From AEGEAN-183 sp964342745 (lineage in GTDB: Bacteria; Pseudomonadota; Gammaproteobacteria; Magnimaribacterales; Magnimaribacteraceae), in contig CAYFFW010000003.1 in the NCBI GenBank assembly GCA_964342745.1, forward strand, positions 1 to 64,000: 64,000 nt of DNA, given 5' to 3'. The position numbers and the translations under genes were made by a program. Below, in pieces: positions 8,051 to 16,495 of the stretch. Below the pieces are notes generated by a model. The model had not been told where the DNA came from. It searched no databases and saw only the letters and a list, made by a program, of their open reading frames with translations. Every line of letters starts with the position of its first letter. Position 1 is the stretch's first letter.

Positions 8051-9319
8051 ATGAAAACAAGTAAATTACTAATAGCTACTCAGAGAGAAAATCCTTCTGA
8101 TGCTGAAACTATAAGCCACCAGTTAATGGTTAAAGCTGGGTTAATTAGGCAAGTTGCTTCAGGTATTTATAACTGGTTACCGCTAGGAATAAAGGTATTA
8201 AGAAAAGTAGAAGCAGTTGTTAGAAGAGAAATGGATGCTGCAGGTGCTCAAGAAATATTGATGCCTATGGTTCAACCCGGTGAATTATGGAAAGAGACTG
8301 GAAGATGGAAACAATATGGAAAGGAATTACTAGTCTTTCAGGACAGGCACGAAAGAGAATTTTGTTTAGGACCTACTCATGAAGAAGTAATAACAGATCT
8401 TTGTAGAAATGATATAAGAAGCTACAAACAGCTACCTTCCACCTTTTATCAAATTCAAACTAAATTCAGAGATGAAATAAGACCTAGATTTGGTGTTATG
8501 AGATCCAGAGAATTTCTTATGAAGGATGCATACTCTTTTGATCTCTCTCAAGAAGAATTGGATAAAAGCTATCAAAATATGAAACAGGCTTATATAAAGA
8601 TTTTTGATTCGCTTGGTTTAGATTATCGAATTGTAAAAGCAGATAGTGGAGCAATAGGAGGTTCAGAATCTGAAGAATTTCATGTGTTGGCTAATTCTGG
8701 AGAAGATTTGTTAGCCTTTAGCGATAAAAGTGATTACGCGATAAATGCAGAGTTACTTATAGAGTCAAAATCTGGTCAAGATCCTGAAAGCTTGGAAGGA
8801 GCAGATAGTCCAGATGGAAAAGGTAAGTTAAAACTTAAGAGGGGGATAGAAGTTGGTCATATATTTAAATTAGGTAAGAAATACTCTGAAAGTATGAAAC
8901 TAAACATACAAGGTGAAAAGGGGAATATTAATCCTGAAATGGGTTGTTATGGAATAGGTATTTCAAGAGTAGTTGCAGCAGCTATAGAACAAAACCATGA
9001 TGAAAGAGGAATAATTTGGCCTAAAGAAATTAGTCCTTACTCAATTGTTATTGTTGAAATTAACCCTAAAGGAGATGAAAGTCTGAAAGAATTCAGCTCC
9101 AAAATATATACTAATCTTAAAGAAAAAGGTCATTCTGTTCTATGGGATGATAGAGAACAAAGTGCAGGTGTAAAATTTTCTGACATGGAGTTAATTGGAA
9201 TTCCTGAAATGATTATAGTTGGAGAAAAATCATTTAAAGAAAACAAATTGGAACTAAAAATTAGAGGAGAAGAAAAAACAACCTTGTTAGATAAAGAAGA
9301 ATTTCTTAATAGAGCTTAG
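8051..9319 (+). CDS. proS: Prolyl-tRNA synthetase lacking the INS editing domain
   Basis: Class II enzyme that attaches proline to tRNA-Pro. Motif 2 region (FRDEIRPRFGVMRSREFLMKD) and motif 3 (GCYGIGISRVVAAAIEQN) are intact, and the anticodon-binding domain occupies about 320-420. E. coli ProRS is 572 aa with an insertion (INS) between motifs 2 and 3 that hydrolyses Ala-tRNA-Pro. Here the sequence passes from SDYAINAEL (about 230) almost straight to DSPDGKGKLKLKRGIEVGHIF (about 255), removing about 150 residues. The protein is 422 aa, like alphaproteobacterial short ProRS enzymes. Stand-alone gene, divergent from the FmdB-like operon. Confidence 0.96.
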   Translation: MKTSKLLIATQRENPSDAETISHQLMVKAGLIRQVASGIYNWLPLGIKVLRKVEAVVRREMDAAGAQEILMPMVQPGELWKETGRWKQYGKELLVFQDRHEREFCLGPTHEEVITDLCRNDIRSYKQLPSTFYQIQTKFRDEIRPRFGVMRSREFLMKDAYSFDLSQEELDKSYQNMKQAYIKIFDSLGLDYRIVKADSGAIGGSESEEFHVLANSGEDLLAFSDKSDYAINAELLIESKSGQDPESLEGADSPDGKGKLKLKRGIEVGHIFKLGKKYSESMKLNIQGEKGNINPEMGCYGIGISRVVAAAIEQNHDERGIIWPKEISPYSIVIVEINPKGDESLKEFSSKIYTNLKEKGHSVLWDDREQSAGVKFSDMELIGIPEMIIVGEKSFKENKLELKIRGEEKTTLLDKEEFLNRA

Positions 9320-9334
9320 CTAATTTTTAAGAAT

Positions 9335-10351
9335 CTATTCTGTCTTTAATGTCTCTAGTATCTCTTTTTCTATCTTTTTAGCTATCTTTGGATTTTCTTC
9401 TAAAAATTCAACTGAATTTGATTTCCCTTGTCCTATTTTTTCACCTTCTAGGCTGTACCATGCTCCTGATTTCTCTACTATTCCTAGATCAGAACCTCGA
9501 TCCAAAAGCTCACCCAATCTATTTATTCCTTTGTTATAAATAATCTGAAATTCAGCTTGTTTAAAGGGTGGAGATACTTTGTTTTTCACTACCTTGACTC
9601 TAGTTTCATTTCCAACCGCCTCATCTCCTTCTTTTACTGTTCCTATGCGTCTAATATCTAACCTAACTGATGAATAGAATTTAAGAGCATTTCCACCAGA
9701 AGTTGTTTCTGGGCTTCCAAACATAACACCAATTTTGTGCCTAATTTGATTGATAAAAATTACTAAAGTATTAGATTTTTTTACATTTCCAGTGATCTTT
9801 CTTAAAGCTTGGGACATTAGCCTAGCCTGCAAACCTACATGAGTGTCCCCCATCTCCCCTTCTATCTCAGCTTTAGGAACTAAAGCTGCTACTGAATCAA
9901 TTACTAATACATCAACCCCACCAGAATGCACCATTATATCAGCCACTTCAAGTGCTTGTTCTCCGGTATCGGGTTGAGATATAAGTAGCTCTTCAACATT
10001 AACACCTAACTTCTCTGCGTACAATGGATCTAAAGCATGCTCGGCATCTATAAATGCTGCTGTTCCACCTAATTTCTGGCATTGAGCTATAACCTCAAGA
10101 GTCAGAGTAGTTTTTCCAGAAGATTCAGGGCCATATATCTCTACAACCCTGCCTCTTGGTAAACCACCTATACCTAGAGCTAAATCTAGACCTAATGACC
10201 CAGTAGGAACTGCTGGTATCTTCTCGTGCTTCTTATCACCCATTCGCATGACTGTTCCAGTTCCAAATTGACGTTCAATTTGACTTAGGGCTGCATCAAG
10301 TGATTTATTCTTATCTTTGTCGTTAATATTAGTTACCTTTTTCTGTGCCAT
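9335..10351 (-). CDS. recA: RecA recombinase
   Basis: DNA-strand exchange ATPase and co-protease for LexA. Walker A GPESSGKTTL is near residue 65, the MAW/L2 region FINQIRHKIGVMFGSPETTSGG near 200, and the C-terminal domain is of normal length (338 aa). A GTG six bases further upstream would extend the protein by two residues. It overlaps the strong Shine-Dalgarno AGGAGG (10357-10362), which is correctly spaced for the ATG at 10351, so that ATG is chosen. A LexA-type box lies upstream, indicating SOS control. recX, its usual neighbour, is absent. Confidence 0.98.
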   Translation of the reverse strand: MAQKKVTNINDKDKNKSLDAALSQIERQFGTGTVMRMGDKKHEKIPAVPTGSLGLDLALGIGGLPRGRVVEIYGPESSGKTTLTLEVIAQCQKLGGTAAFIDAEHALDPLYAEKLGVNVEELLISQPDTGEQALEVADIMVHSGGVDVLVIDSVAALVPKAEIEGEMGDTHVGLQARLMSQALRKITGNVKKSNTLVIFINQIRHKIGVMFGSPETTSGGNALKFYSSVRLDIRRIGTVKEGDEAVGNETRVKVVKNKVSPPFKQAEFQIIYNKGINRLGELLDRGSDLGIVEKSGAWYSLEGEKIGQGKSNSVEFLEENPKIAKKIEKEILETLKTE

Positions 10352-10379
10352 GTTCACCTCCTAAAGGTTTCACAAGGCG

Positions 10380-10385
10380 ATTATA
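10380..10385 (-). promoter_or_regulatory. recA promoter -10 element
   Basis: Minus strand TATAAT, 29 bases before the recA ATG. The expected -35 position falls inside the LexA-type palindrome and has only a weak match, so bound LexA would cover the promoter. Confidence 0.6.
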
Positions 10386-10390
10386 CATAA

Positions 10391-10410
10391 TACTGTATAA
10401 ATAAACAGTA
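10391..10410. promoter_or_regulatory. SOS (LexA) box upstream of recA
   Basis: Palindrome TACTGT-N8-ACAGTA, in which the core CTGT-N8-ACAG (10393-10408) has an all-A/T centre. This matches the gammaproteobacterial LexA consensus in both half-sites. It lies in the 64-base gap between the pncC stop and the recA start, next to the recA -10, so repression by LexA is the natural reading. lexA itself is not in the window. Confidence 0.9.
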
Positions 10411-10415
10411 TTATT

Positions 10416-10910
10416 TTAATTACTCTTTAATAGGTCAATTGTACCTATTAAAGCTCTTTCAACCGAGGAATATCTAATCTGGTTTCTATCGCCAGAAAAA
10501 AGCTCAGTAGAACATATAGTATTTTGACCCTTTATCTTCCATGCAAAACATACTGTTCCTACTGGTTTATTTTCTGTTCCTCCTGAAGGACCAGCGATTC
10601 CACTTATAGCAACCCCAATATCTGCTCCTGTTTTATTTAGCGCCCCAGTTACCATTTGATTGACTATTTCTTCACTCACAGCGCCTAAATTGTCTAGTTC
10701 ATTTGAGCAAACATCCAAAATTTGTGTTTTAGCTTCATACGAATAGGTTACAAAGGAAGAACCGAACCATTTTGAACTCCCTGGAACCGATGTAATTGAG
10801 TGTCCTACCCAACCACCCGTACAAGACTCAGCACAAGTGAATGTTAAGCCCTTAATCTTAAGTATTTCACCTAAATCTGAACTAATTTTTACTAAGTCTT
10901 CTTGGTTCAA
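10416..10910 (-). CDS. pncC: PncC, nicotinamide-nucleotide amidase (CinA C-terminal domain)
   Basis: Stand-alone CinA C-domain enzyme that deamidates NMN to nicotinate mononucleotide in the pyridine-nucleotide salvage cycle. The 164 aa carry the family motif TCAESCTGGWVGHSITSVPGSS (about 25-46) and GVAISGIAGPSGGTENKPVGT (about 98-118). It starts with TTG, supported by AGGA seven bases upstream and the lack of a nearby ATG. The recA-pncC pairing is standard in gammaproteobacteria. It lies upstream of the SOS box, so it is probably transcribed separately from recA. Confidence 0.92.
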   Translation of the reverse strand: MNQEDLVKISSDLGEILKIKGLTFTCAESCTGGWVGHSITSVPGSSKWFGSSFVTYSYEAKTQILDVCSNELDNLGAVSEEIVNQMVTGALNKTGADIGVAISGIAGPSGGTENKPVGTVCFAWKIKGQNTICSTELFSGDRNQIRYSSVERALIGTIDLLKSN

Positions 10911-11014
10911 TAAAGATCCTTCTAAATTATTAATCGCAATTAGACCAGAAATCTAATTATTGTCCAGATAGTAGTTAGTTAGATATGTTGGTAAAATTAA
11001 CTATTCATAATGTT

Positions 11015-11338
11015 ATGGCTTTTATAGTTGTAGAGTCCTGTATCAAATGCAAGTTAACTGACTGTGTTGAAGTGTGTCCTGTTGACTGTTTTTATGAGGG
11101 ACCTAATATGTTAGTAATCAACCCTGATGAATGCATAGATTGCGCTCTATGTGAGCCTGAATGTCCTGTAGATGCTATTTACTCTGAAGATGAGGTCCCT
11201 GAAGACCAGATACCGTTCATTGAATTAAATGCAGAACTATCTCTCGAATGGCCTAATATTACTGAGCAAAAAGACCCTCCTGAAGATGCAGATGAATGGA
11301 GAGAGATAAAAAATAAATTTAAATATCTTGAGAAGTAG
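11015..11338 (+). CDS. fdxA: FdxA, 7Fe ferredoxin
   Basis: Small electron carrier with one 3Fe-4S and one 4Fe-4S cluster, of the Azotobacter ferredoxin I type. With the start at MAFIVVESC the cysteines fall at 9, 12, 17, 21, 25, 40, 43, 46 and 50, the exact family pattern, and the protein is 107 aa. An in-frame ATG 30 bases upstream (10985) would add ten residues not found in relatives and is rejected. In Pseudomonas fdxA sits between mutS and rpoS near recA; here both are absent. Its 3' end overlaps the convergent DUF368 gene by 20 bases. Confidence 0.95.
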   Translation: MAFIVVESCIKCKLTDCVEVCPVDCFYEGPNMLVINPDECIDCALCEPECPVDAIYSEDEVPEDQIPFIELNAELSLEWPNITEQKDPPEDADEWREIKNKFKYLEK

Positions 11339-12179
11339 TAGATAACTTTTGTAATAAAAAGATTATTACGATTCCAAATATTAGGCCTAATATTATTTCA
11401 AAATAAGTCGTGCTATTTTCAGGGAATAAGATTTTCCACTTTCCTGATTTCCAAAGAAGGGGGACACTTAGAAGTACAAGAGAGTAAAAAAACCCCAAAA
11501 GATGACTTGGATAATCTTTGTAAGCTTTTTTAACTATATTTATAAATAATAAGAGACCAGTTATGCATCCCGCAAATAAACTTGAAAGAATAATCACGTT
11601 AAGATCCTTTAAAGCTAGAATAATTAGTTCATAAATTCCTAAAAGAAGTAATACAAAACTTCCTGATGTGCCCGGTAATATAAATGCGCAAACGCCAATA
11701 AATCCACCAAAGAATATATAAAAATAACTTACTTGTTCAAACTTATTAGGCGTAAAGTTCCAAGCTAGACTTATAACAAGGCAAGCAATTAGAAATCCTA
11801 TAAAGAATTTTTTGTCAAAAACTTCAGGTTTGAGGGGTTTAAATAACAGTGAAGTTAGTAAAAGACCGGAAAAAAAAGCTTTTAGGAAAAAAGGGTGGTT
11901 TTTCAAAAAAAATATAATAACTGATGATAGGGTCAAGGCTGTTACTACCATTCCAAAAACTAAAGTTAGTAAAAAATTTAAATCTGATTCCTGCCAAACA
12001 CTTTTACGGTTTGCAGAGAAGATACCTCGGAGAAAATTAATATTTATATTGGAAATGGAGCTAATAAACCTTTCATAAATTCCTAAAATTAATGCAATTG
12101 TTCCACCTGAAACGCCAGGTATTAATTCCGCAACTCCGATTACCATGCCCTTTAAAAAAATAAAAAAATGCTCTTTCAT
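11319..12179 (-). CDS. DUF368 membrane protein, candidate polyprenyl-phosphate translocase (PopT-like)
   Basis: A 286-aa inner-membrane protein with about eight hydrophobic helices. It has two related motifs, ELIPGVSGGTIALILGIYE (about 18-36) and FILPGTSGSFVLLLLGIYE (about 166-184), the inverted-repeat signature of DUF368. Members of this family have been reported to return undecaprenyl phosphate across the membrane for wall and LPS synthesis. That role here is by family assignment. It follows pcm by 16 bases, in the place where Pseudomonas has nlpD-rpoS. Confidence 0.85.
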   Translation of the reverse strand: MKEHFFIFLKGMVIGVAELIPGVSGGTIALILGIYERFISSISNININFLRGIFSANRKSVWQESDLNFLLTLVFGMVVTALTLSSVIIFFLKNHPFFLKAFFSGLLLTSLLFKPLKPEVFDKKFFIGFLIACLVISLAWNFTPNKFEQVSYFYIFFGGFIGVCAFILPGTSGSFVLLLLGIYELIILALKDLNVIILSSLFAGCITGLLLFINIVKKAYKDYPSHLLGFFYSLVLLSVPLLWKSGKWKILFPENSTTYFEIILGLIFGIVIIFLLQKLSTTSQDI

Positions 12180-12195
12180 ACTTTAAGTAAGAATT

Positions 12196-12849
12196 TTATT
12201 GAACCCTACCGCCCAAAAATGGAACAAATAAAACTTGTTCGATGATTTCTGTATCATAATCTTTTTTATCTATCTTCTTTATTAAAGACAGATTTTGAAC
12301 TTCCCCTCCACCGATAGGAGCAATCAACCTTCCTCCTATCTTTAATTTATCTAAAAAATAAGATGGGATTTCTAAAGGAGCTGCTGCAAATAATATTGCA
12401 TCATATTTCTCATCCACTTTCTTAAACTCAGTGCCATCATCAAAAACAAGTTTTACATTTCTTATTTTTAATTTATTTAAATTTTTTTTTGCTTTTTCAT
12501 GTAAAGCTTTAATTCTCTCTAATGTATGAACAGATTTACAAAAACGAGAAAGAATAGCAGCTTGATATCCGCAACCAGTGCCAACTTCAAGTGCTTGACC
12601 TAGAGGTTGTGTTTCTAACTTATTCTCTTCAATAAGAATTTCGGTCATTCTAGCAACTATATAAGGTTGCGATATTGTCTGTTGATGACCTATGGGCAAA
12701 GCCAGATCTTCATAAGCTCTTGAAGCTAAAGCTTCATCTAGAAATAAATGCCTAGGTATGTCCCTCATAGCTTCTAAAACCCTAACATCTTTAATTCCTT
12801 TCTCAGTTAGTCTTTCTATTAGTCTTTGCCTTGTCCTCAAAGAAGTCAT
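12196..12849 (-). CDS. pcm: Protein-L-isoaspartate O-methyltransferase
   Basis: Repairs isoaspartyl residues in aged proteins by SAM-dependent methylation. The family region HLFLDEALASRAYEDLALPIGHQQTISQP (about 40-68) and SAM-binding ALEVGTGCGYQAA (about 88-100) are present. A GTG start at 12879 would give 227 aa. The ATG at 12849 gives MTSLRTRQRLIERL, which matches the usual N-terminus and has AGGGA upstream, so it is preferred (217 aa). Pairs with surE as in most gammaproteobacteria. Confidence 0.94.
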   Translation of the reverse strand: MTSLRTRQRLIERLTEKGIKDVRVLEAMRDIPRHLFLDEALASRAYEDLALPIGHQQTISQPYIVARMTEILIEENKLETQPLGQALEVGTGCGYQAAILSRFCKSVHTLERIKALHEKAKKNLNKLKIRNVKLVFDDGTEFKKVDEKYDAILFAAAPLEIPSYFLDKLKIGGRLIAPIGGGEVQNLSLIKKIDKKDYDTEIIEQVLFVPFLGGRVQ

Positions 12850-12887
12850 GCCCAATCCCTGTTTTCTTTCTAACTTCACTGTCTATT

Positions 12888-13658
12888 TTATAAGGAGCCA
12901 ACCCAAGACTTGAGTTCACTTTGAAATTCTTCTATTAAGAAAACAGGTCCGATGGAACTAATAGACACCTCTCCTCTTGCTAAAGCAGCTATGTCAGTAT
13001 CTTCTTTATTTTCAGGCACTTTACTCCTATGTGTAATCCAAAACCTCTCTTTGCCTGAATCTGTAATTTCTTTATTAGGAGGGTTTCTTTTCCCCCATGT
13101 ACCTGGACGAGTTAGTTTAAATTTAGTTATTTCCTCATAATTCAGATTAGGAACGTTTATATTTAAAGTTAGCTGCGAATCTATCTTTAATTGACTTAGT
13201 TTTTTTACTACATCACAGCTTATTTTTGCAGCTGACAAGAAATTAGGACGGATTCTTCCCTCTGCTCCTGGCTGATTAAATGCTGCAGCAGATATTGCAA
13301 TTGAAGGCATACCAAATTCTCTTCCTTCCAAAGCAGCTCCTACGGTACCAGAATAAAGCAAGTCTTCTGCCATATTAGCTCCGTAATTTATGCCACTCAA
13401 TAATAAGTCTGGTTTGAAAGGACAAATTTCATGCAAAGCTAGATGTACACAATCCGCTGGAGTGCCATTAACTGAAACAAAATTTTTCTTGATGCTTGAT
13501 GTCTTTAAAGGTCTTTTAGTTGTTATTGAGGAGCCCGCTCCACTCATTTCTTTTTCAGGAGCAACCACAAAAACTTCATATTGATTCTTTAATTCACTGT
13601 AAAGCTGATTTATGCCTTCGGCATCAATACCATCATCATTACTCAAAAGTATCTTCAT
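12888..13658 (-). CDS. surE: SurE, 5'/3'-nucleotidase
   Basis: Metal-dependent survival-protein phosphatase that removes phosphate from nucleoside monophosphates. The N-terminus MKILLSNDDGIDA has the metal-binding Asp8-Asp9, and VNGTPADCVHLAL and SGINYGANMAEDLLYSGTVGAALEG are intact. At 256 aa it is full length. Lies five bases after ispF with no truD between them, unlike E. coli and Pseudomonas. Confidence 0.96.
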   Translation of the reverse strand: MKILLSNDDGIDAEGINQLYSELKNQYEVFVVAPEKEMSGAGSSITTKRPLKTSSIKKNFVSVNGTPADCVHLALHEICPFKPDLLLSGINYGANMAEDLLYSGTVGAALEGREFGMPSIAISAAAFNQPGAEGRIRPNFLSAAKISCDVVKKLSQLKIDSQLTLNINVPNLNYEEITKFKLTRPGTWGKRNPPNKEITDSGKERFWITHRSKVPENKEDTDIAALARGEVSISSIGPVFLIEEFQSELKSWVGSL

Positions 13659-13663
13659 CTAAA

Positions 13664-14143
13664 TCAATTTCTTTTTTTATTGATCAATGAAACTGCCTGA
13701 CAAGATATTCCAGTTTTTTTTCCTTCAAACCCCAACCCATCTGTTGTAGTGGCCTTACAGCTAACCCTATCAATTGCTACATCTAAATTCTTAGAAAGAA
13801 CATTAGTGATCGAATTGATTTTTTTATTTATTTTAGGAGTCTCAGTTATCAAGGTAACATCAACATTTAAGATTTCGTATTCTTTGGATTTCAATAAATC
13901 TACAACTTGCTTCAGAAGAATTAAGCTAGAGATATCTTTGTTTTCTTGATCTTCAGAAGGAAACAGGGTTCCAATATCTCCCAATGAAGCAGCTCCTAGC
14001 AGAGAATCAATGATTGCATGAGTAATTACATCTCCATCAGAATGAGCTTGAATTGAAAATTCACTTTCAATAAAAACACCGCCTAGTACCATGCCTTCTC
14101 CGGCAATAAGCTTATGTGCATCGTAACCTATTCCTACTCTCAA
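13664..14143 (-). CDS. ispF: IspF, MEcPP synthase (MEP isoprenoid pathway)
   Basis: Converts CDP-ME-2-phosphate to 2-C-methyl-D-erythritol 2,4-cyclodiphosphate with release of CMP. Metal ligands Asp8 and His10 occur in GIGYDAHKL, with the third His in AHSDGDVITHAI. CKATTTDGLGFEG near 130 is the C-terminal signature. The 159 aa are the normal trimer-forming subunit size. Starts two bases after ispD, so the two isoprenoid steps are co-expressed. Confidence 0.97.
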   Translation of the reverse strand: MRVGIGYDAHKLIAGEGMVLGGVFIESEFSIQAHSDGDVITHAIIDSLLGAASLGDIGTLFPSEDQENKDISSLILLKQVVDLLKSKEYEILNVDVTLITETPKINKKINSITNVLSKNLDVAIDRVSCKATTTDGLGFEGKKTGISCQAVSLINKKRN

Positions 14144-14145
14144 AA

Positions 14146-14850
14146 TTAACTCTCCAGTCTTCCTTGGGATAAAAGTATTGACTTAATCAAAGTTAAATCT
14201 TCAGGAAAGGTTAGCTTTATATTATCTTTATGTCCTTGGACCATTCTTAAACTTCCGCCATTTGCTTCAACTAAACTTGCTTCGTCAGTAATCTCTAAAT
14301 TAGTACTTTTGTTACGGAAAGCACTATAAAGAGATTCTTTCTTAAATATTTGAGGGGTGAAAGCTGCCCATAACTTGTTTCTATCAAAAGTGTTTAAAAT
14401 TGTTAATTCTTCCTCAGAAACTTCTTTTATTGTATCTGAGCAAGGAGAACCCAAAACAGCCCCATCAATTTCTTGGTCAAGGCAACTGATTAATTTCTTA
14501 ACATCAGAACTTCTTAAGCAAGGCCTGGCTGCATCATGAATCAAAATATGATTAAAAGAAATATTAGATTCTTTCCAGAATTTTAAACCGCTTTGTACTG
14601 AGTCAGTCCTTGAATTACCTCCCTCAGTTATAAAGACTTTGGGATTATCCATAATAGATGATTTAGCCTGTTGATCGTCTGGAGGTATAACTATACAAAC
14701 ACCTTTGCATTCAGAAAAATCTAGAATAGGAACTAAACTTAATTCAACAATTGACCTTTCTTCAATCTGAATAAATGGTTTACGTATCTCTGATGAGAAT
14801 CTTAAACTATTTCCAGCAGCTGGAATTATGGCAACAAAACTATTATTCAT
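14146..14850 (-). CDS. ispD: IspD, MEP cytidylyltransferase
   Basis: Transfers CMP to 2-C-methyl-D-erythritol 4-phosphate. The nucleotide-binding N-terminus is IIPAAGNSLRF (a variant of the usual PAAG..RM). ILIHDAARPCLR (about 101-112) and the C-terminal TDEASLVEANGGSLRMVQG are typical. 234 aa, normal length. Overlaps ftsB by eight bases, continuing the usual ftsB-ispD-ispF order. Confidence 0.95.
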   Translation of the reverse strand: MNNSFVAIIPAAGNSLRFSSEIRKPFIQIEERSIVELSLVPILDFSECKGVCIVIPPDDQQAKSSIMDNPKVFITEGGNSRTDSVQSGLKFWKESNISFNHILIHDAARPCLRSSDVKKLISCLDQEIDGAVLGSPCSDTIKEVSEEELTILNTFDRNKLWAAFTPQIFKKESLYSAFRNKSTNLEITDEASLVEANGGSLRMVQGHKDNIKLTFPEDLTLIKSILLSQGRLES

Positions 14851-15208
14851 TGATCTCTTTTTTTATAAGATCAATCTCTATATGTTTGTTTTCAACATCT
14901 TCGAACCTGTAAAATTTTTCGCCAGGTTTTATCAACCCTAATTCTGATCTAGCTAATCCCTCTATAGCAGTCCTTTCAGATTTTAAGAAGTTTTTCTGTT
15001 GCTTTAAATTAAGATTTTTTTCTTCTAATTCTAAAGCTATTTGCCTCTTCTCATTGAGCTCTTTCTTTAAGTCTTGTAAACCTAAGAAACTATAATCTCC
15101 TGTCCAAATATTAACTTGAATACTTATAAAAATAATAACCAAAACAACAATTACCAAGGAAACTAGATTATTTTCTATATAAAGTTCTTTTATTTTATCT
15201 AGATTCAT
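14843..15208 (-). CDS. ftsB: FtsB, bitopic septum component
   Basis: Divisome protein that binds FtsL and FtsQ and helps activate septal wall synthesis. The 121 aa have a short cytoplasmic N-terminus, one membrane helix (about 15-34), a leucine/lysine-rich coiled coil (about 45-80) and the family tail ARSELGLIKPGEKFYRF. It overlaps eno by 14 bases and ispD by eight, the standard eno-ftsB-ispD arrangement. Confidence 0.92.
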   Translation of the reverse strand: MNLDKIKELYIENNLVSLVIVVLVIIFISIQVNIWTGDYSFLGLQDLKKELNEKRQIALELEEKNLNLKQQKNFLKSERTAIEGLARSELGLIKPGEKFYRFEDVENKHIEIDLIKKEINE

Positions 15209-16493
15209 ATTCGCTTATATAAGGGATATTAAATTTATCTTCTAAAATTAATAATCTATTGTATTTTGAAACCCTGTCAGTTCTAGAAGGAGCTCCTGTC
15301 TTAATTTGTCCTGAAGATAAACCAACTGCAATATCAGCTATAGAGGTATCTTCTGTCTCTCCAGATCTATGCGAGATAACTGTCTTGTAATTATTTTGAG
15401 TAGCTAGCCCAGCTGCTTTCAAAGCTTCAGTAACTGTTCCTATTTGGTTAATTTTAATAAGTACTGAATTTGCAACATCTTCTTTTATACCTCTTTCAAT
15501 CCTAAGGGGATTGGTAGCAAATACATCATCTCCAACTAGCTGAATTTTCGATCCAAGTTCTCTTCCTAATAATTGCCAGCCCTCCCAATCATCTTCATCC
15601 AGACCATCTTCTAGAGAATTTATAGGATATTTGCTGATTAAATTCTTTAGATAATCTACCATCTCAAATGAATTAAGGCTTTGCCCCGATCCTTTCAGTT
15701 CATATTTCCCTTCATTAAAGAACTCTGAAGCAGCAGGATCTAAACAAATAAATACTTCTTCACCCGGGTTATAACCAGATATATCTATTGCTTTTAAAAT
15801 AAATTCTAATGCCTGTTCTGCAGACTCTAGGTCAGGAGCAAATCCACCCTCATCTCCTATGGAAGTGCTGAGTTTTTCTTCTTTTAGTAGATACTTTAAA
15901 TTATGATAAATTTCTACACCGCATTGCATAGCAGACCTAAAAGTTTTAAAACCCTTTGGTTGAATCATAAATTCTTGAAAGTCAATCTTATTATCAGCAT
16001 GGGCCCCTCCATTTAAAATATTCATCATAGGTACAGGCAGAGTAGGATCCTTTTTTTCTTTAAATATTTCGAAATGAATAGAGTTTACATGTTCATAGAG
16101 AGGAATAGATTTAGATACAGCAGAAGCTCTCAATATTGCAAGGGAAGCTGCTAAAATTGAGTTTGCACCCAAAGCACTCTTATTTTTTGTTCCATCTAGG
16201 TCACATAGCTTTCTATCATTTTCAACTTGATTTAATGGATCCAGGCCAATCAATAAGTCCCTTATTTGATCATTTATAAAATTAACAGCCTTTGATACCC
16301 CTTTTCCATTAAACTTTTCTTTATTTCCATCTCTTAACTCTACAGCTTCGTATTTACCTGTAGAAGCTCCTGAAGGCACAAAAGAAATGGAAGAGCTTCC
16401 ATCTGAAAGTTTTACTTCAACAGAAACTGTTGGGTTGCCTCTTGAGTCTAATACCTCAAAAGCAGAAAGTTCACTTATAACTATTTTAGTCAC
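15195..16493 (-). CDS. eno: Enolase
   Basis: Glycolytic enzyme converting 2-phosphoglycerate to phosphoenolpyruvate, and also an RNA-degradosome partner in relatives. The 432 aa contain SGASTGKYEAVELRDG near 42, the SIGDEGGFAPDLES loop near 205, and LIKINQIGTVTEALKA around the catalytic lysine near 340. SHRSGETEDTSIADIAVG near 370 is the signature. Follows kdsA by two bases. Confidence 0.98.
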   Translation of the reverse strand: MTKIVISELSAFEVLDSRGNPTVSVEVKLSDGSSSISFVPSGASTGKYEAVELRDGNKEKFNGKGVSKAVNFINDQIRDLLIGLDPLNQVENDRKLCDLDGTKNKSALGANSILAASLAILRASAVSKSIPLYEHVNSIHFEIFKEKKDPTLPVPMMNILNGGAHADNKIDFQEFMIQPKGFKTFRSAMQCGVEIYHNLKYLLKEEKLSTSIGDEGGFAPDLESAEQALEFILKAIDISGYNPGEEVFICLDPAASEFFNEGKYELKGSGQSLNSFEMVDYLKNLISKYPINSLEDGLDEDDWEGWQLLGRELGSKIQLVGDDVFATNPLRIERGIKEDVANSVLIKINQIGTVTEALKAAGLATQNNYKTVISHRSGETEDTSIADIAVGLSSGQIKTGAPSRTDRVSKYNRLLILEDKFNIPYISEYESR

Positions 16494-16495
16494 CT

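Noticed and set aside
10352..10357. GTG start for recA two codons upstream
   Set aside because: The GTG overlaps the AGGAGG ribosome-binding site that is correctly spaced for the ATG at 10351.
10985..11014. Ten-residue N-terminal extension of fdxA
   Set aside because: Family members start at the MAF(I/V)V position, and the cysteine numbering fits exactly from 11015.
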